Positions 6,202-6,450 of a DNA stretch of 6,450 nt are shown here, in pieces. The translations under genes were made by a program, and so were the position numbers. The notes under the pieces are model-generated. The model ran no database searches, had not been told where the DNA came from, and was given only the letters and a program-made list of their open reading frames with translations. The number at the start of each line of letters is the position of its first letter. The stretch's first letter is position 1. This stretch comes from DAOTUL01 sp034437435 (lineage in GTDB: Bacteria > Chloroflexota > Anaerolineae > Aggregatilineales > Phototrophicaceae): assembly GCA_964417785.1 (NCBI GenBank), contig CAYQJO010000241.1, positions 1 to 6,450 of the forward strand. The letters run 5' to 3'.

Positions 6202-6450
6202 CTTTTTTTGGCTTTTTGCCGCTCACGGTACCAGGCGTCGCCCGCCCATGCACTGAGAAGCTGCGGCAGTCCGTCGTAAGCCACATCGGGCCAGATGTCG
6301 TTGGCGGGATCGGTAAGCTCGTCGGGTGTCGTCACGCCGGTGAAGACCAGCGCCGTCGGCATACCGGCCCGCTGTGCGCCCAGAATGTCGGTGTTGAGCC
6401 GGTCGCCCACCATGAGGGTCTTTTCCGCCGGTGTCCCCAGAATATCGAGC
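6198..6450 (-). CDS. HAD-IIA (NagD-like) phosphatase, C-terminal part only
   Basis: The frame enters from the right edge and gives 83 complete codons before TGA at 6198-6200; the 5' part is outside the window. The segment MVGDRLNTDILGAQRAGM is the C-terminal Mg-binding GDxxxTDI motif of HAD subfamily IIA hydrolases. It is followed by TALVFTGVTT, which is typical of the NagD/phosphoglycolate phosphatase/pNPPase group. These act on phosphorylated sugars, nucleotides or glycolate in the cytoplasm; the substrate cannot be told from the tail. The ATG at 6413 is internal, since 12 more coding-like codons (ending PAEKTL) precede it. The gene ends in a Lys-rich tail encoded by an A-tract and overlaps the next gene by 4 bases. 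Confidence 0.88.
   Translation of the reverse strand, partial: LDILGTPAEKTLMVGDRLNTDILGAQRAGMPTALVFTGVTTPDELTDPANDIWPDVAYDGLPQLLSAWAGDAWYRERQKAKKR

Noticed and set aside
6203..6209. T-run on the plus strand as a possible rho-independent terminator
   Set aside because: No GC-rich hairpin precedes it, and it lies inside two overlapping minus-strand genes where it encodes a Lys-rich tail.
4684..6279. A 531-codon open frame on the plus strand
   Set aside because: It lies antisense to the LysE-family and beta-lactamase-fold genes, both of which have clear motifs. Its translation is rich in Gln, Arg, Gly and His with no domain pattern, as expected for the complement of codon-biased GC-rich genes.

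Overview
The window is ordinary, gene-dense bacterial chromosome (roughly 55-60% G+C by eye) with no RNA genes, CRISPR, integrases or transposases that I can see. It contains a 100-base run of Ns (4512-4611). That is the usual placeholder for a scaffold join of unknown size, so this is probably a draft or metagenome-assembled genome. The gene set suggests a Chloroflexota-like bacterium (Anaerolineae or a relative): an M3 oligopeptidase, a lone sortase with a Thr/Pro-rich linker, an LGN-type TPR protein, and a Tat-exported protein of the beta-lactamase fold. This placement is an impression from protein style, not a test.

Layout. Positions 1-94 hold a plausible sigma70-type promoter and a short leader. 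A single plus-strand gene (95-1903) follows, encoding an M3-family zinc oligoendopeptidase (PepF/M3 type). It converges, with one base between stop codons, on a long minus-strand array that fills the rest of the window. In transcription order (right to left) the array holds: the 3' end of a HAD-IIA (NagD-like) phosphatase (6450-6198); a serine hydrolase of the class A beta-lactamase fold with a twin-arginine signal (6201-5275); a possible 22-codon coupled mini-gene (5270-5202); a LysE-family exporter (5205-4612, C-terminus lost in the gap); an unrecognised protein whose N-terminus is lost in the gap (4511-4035); a TPR protein (4038-3175); a sortase (3178-2516); and a two-TM membrane protein (2519-1905).

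Organisation. Every resolvable junction in the minus-strand array except one is a 4-base ATGA or GTGA stop/start overlap. The exception, the 69-base space after the beta-lactamase-fold gene, can be filled by the mini-ORF, which starts behind a good Shine-Dalgarno and ends in an ATGA overlap with the exporter. Genes 4511-1905 are therefore probably one translationally coupled operon: unknown protein, TPR scaffold, membrane-anchored sortase, membrane protein. Whether it is continuous with the HAD/hydrolase/LysE block depends on what lies in the gap. A cell-envelope theme (sortase, Tat-exported hydrolase, exporter, membrane protein) is an inference from neighbourhood only.

I found no strong evidence of a novel defence, mobile or regulatory system. 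The most worthwhile leads are the sortase-TPR-membrane-protein block with no visible sortase substrate, and the 22-codon coupled mini-ORF.
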